Shown here: piece after piece, positions 62,269-62,365 of the stretch
How positions within the stretch are numbered: the stretch's first letter is position 1
Layout of the letters: each line of letters opens with the position of its first letter
Source: Bacteroidaceae bacterium
Lineage (GTDB): Bacteria; Bacteroidota; Bacteroidia; Bacteroidales; Bacteroidaceae
DNA length: 62,365 bases
Assembly: GCA_017517605.1 (NCBI GenBank)
Contig: JAFWYQ010000019.1
Location: 1 to 62,365, forward strand
Reading direction: 5' to 3'
The notes under the pieces: generated by a model
Told to the model about the DNA's origin: nothing
Seen by the model: only the letters and a program-made list of their open reading frames with translations
Databases searched by the model: none
Translations under genes and position numbers: made by a program

Positions 62269-62365
62269 TTATCGGTGTGCATTGCGGTTCAATTTGTCAT
62301 ACTGCCTTTGCTTGCGGTCAAGTCCGTCCTGTCCGTCGAGGGTGACGCGGCAGTCCAGTCCGTCA
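62269..62365 (-). CDS. 3' end of a phage-type gene (partial)
   Basis: Only the last 32 codons are visible, ending RQYDKLNRNAHR and TAA at 62271-62269. The fragment DGLDCRVTLDGQDGLDRKQ suggests a repetitive or coiled structural part, but no family can be named. It ends just before the tail-like gene on the same strand. Confidence 0.5.
   Translation of the reverse strand, partial: DGLDCRVTLDGQDGLDRKQRQYDKLNRNAHR

Noticed and set aside
1-62365. CRISPR array
   Set aside because: The tandem repeats at 7684 and 22136 have no unique spacers of constant length, and no cas genes are present.

Overview
The window reads as a chromosomal segment of a Bacteroidales bacterium, most likely Bacteroidaceae (Bacteroides or Phocaeicola-like). 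The evidence is the gene families (fimbrillin/GLUG lipoprotein, PorX, PorW-like TPR lipoprotein, DUF4923, DUF4250, GH43 and pectin enzymes, clostripain-like C11 peptidase) and many copies of the Bacteroidetes promoter signature (TTTG or TTG, 18-20 bp, then TAnnTTTG). I cannot name a species.

Layout. 1-1.6 kb: start of a SIMPL-domain protein, a palindrome-rich gap, and a small-protein/acyltransferase pair. 1.7-5.9 kb: an aromatic amino acid operon (prephenate dehydratase, aminotransferase, DAHP synthase-chorismate mutase, prephenate dehydrogenase). It is preceded by what looks like a complete transcription attenuator: a 30-residue leader peptide with ten consecutive Phe/Tyr codons, an antiterminator and a terminator. 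A pectin methylesterase broken by one in-frame TGA follows. 7-11.3 kb: pyrH, frr, rsgA and an acyl-CoA ligase whose promoter carries a duplicated operator-like inverted repeat. 11.3-26.6 kb: a fimbrillin/GLUG lipoprotein, queA, a NUDIX hydrolase, a DUF349 protein, rsmA, a patatin-like protein, aminopeptidase P, a secreted C1 peptidase, recJ, recQ and a TPR protein. 26.8-34.8 kb (minus strand): an SLC13 permease / RelA-SpoT-like synthetase / B3/4-domain operon, TrpB2, a GMP synthase with a collapsed glutaminase domain behind a structured leader, rsmE and a bifunctional-nuclease protein. About 35 kb: a candidate small RNA. 35.1-41.5 kb: a GH43 gene broken by one in-frame TAA, then a secreted beta-helix protein translationally coupled to a His-rich LuxR-type regulator, and a C11 peptidase. 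41.6-51.3 kb: malic enzyme, a small membrane protein, an exported nitroreductase, gdhA, a DUF4923 lipoprotein and a Ca2+ P-type ATPase running directly into a truncated CorC/HlyC fragment. 51.3-58.7 kb (minus): DUF4250, tsaE, porX, a porW-like gene, a small membrane protein and aroA. 58.9 kb to the end: tRNA-Pro(GGG) with a tyrosine integrase next to it and phage-type genes, so this is probably one edge of an integrated prophage.

The gaps between genes hold several families of long imperfect palindromes, some with copies at distant places in the window. They sit mostly at gene 3' ends. The strongest candidate for an undescribed system is the Phe/Tyr attenuator at 1749-1904. Next are the guaA variant with its leader, the RelA/B3-4 operon, the candidate small RNA and the duplicated operator upstream of the acyl-CoA ligase. 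All assignments come from reading the sequence; no database search was run.
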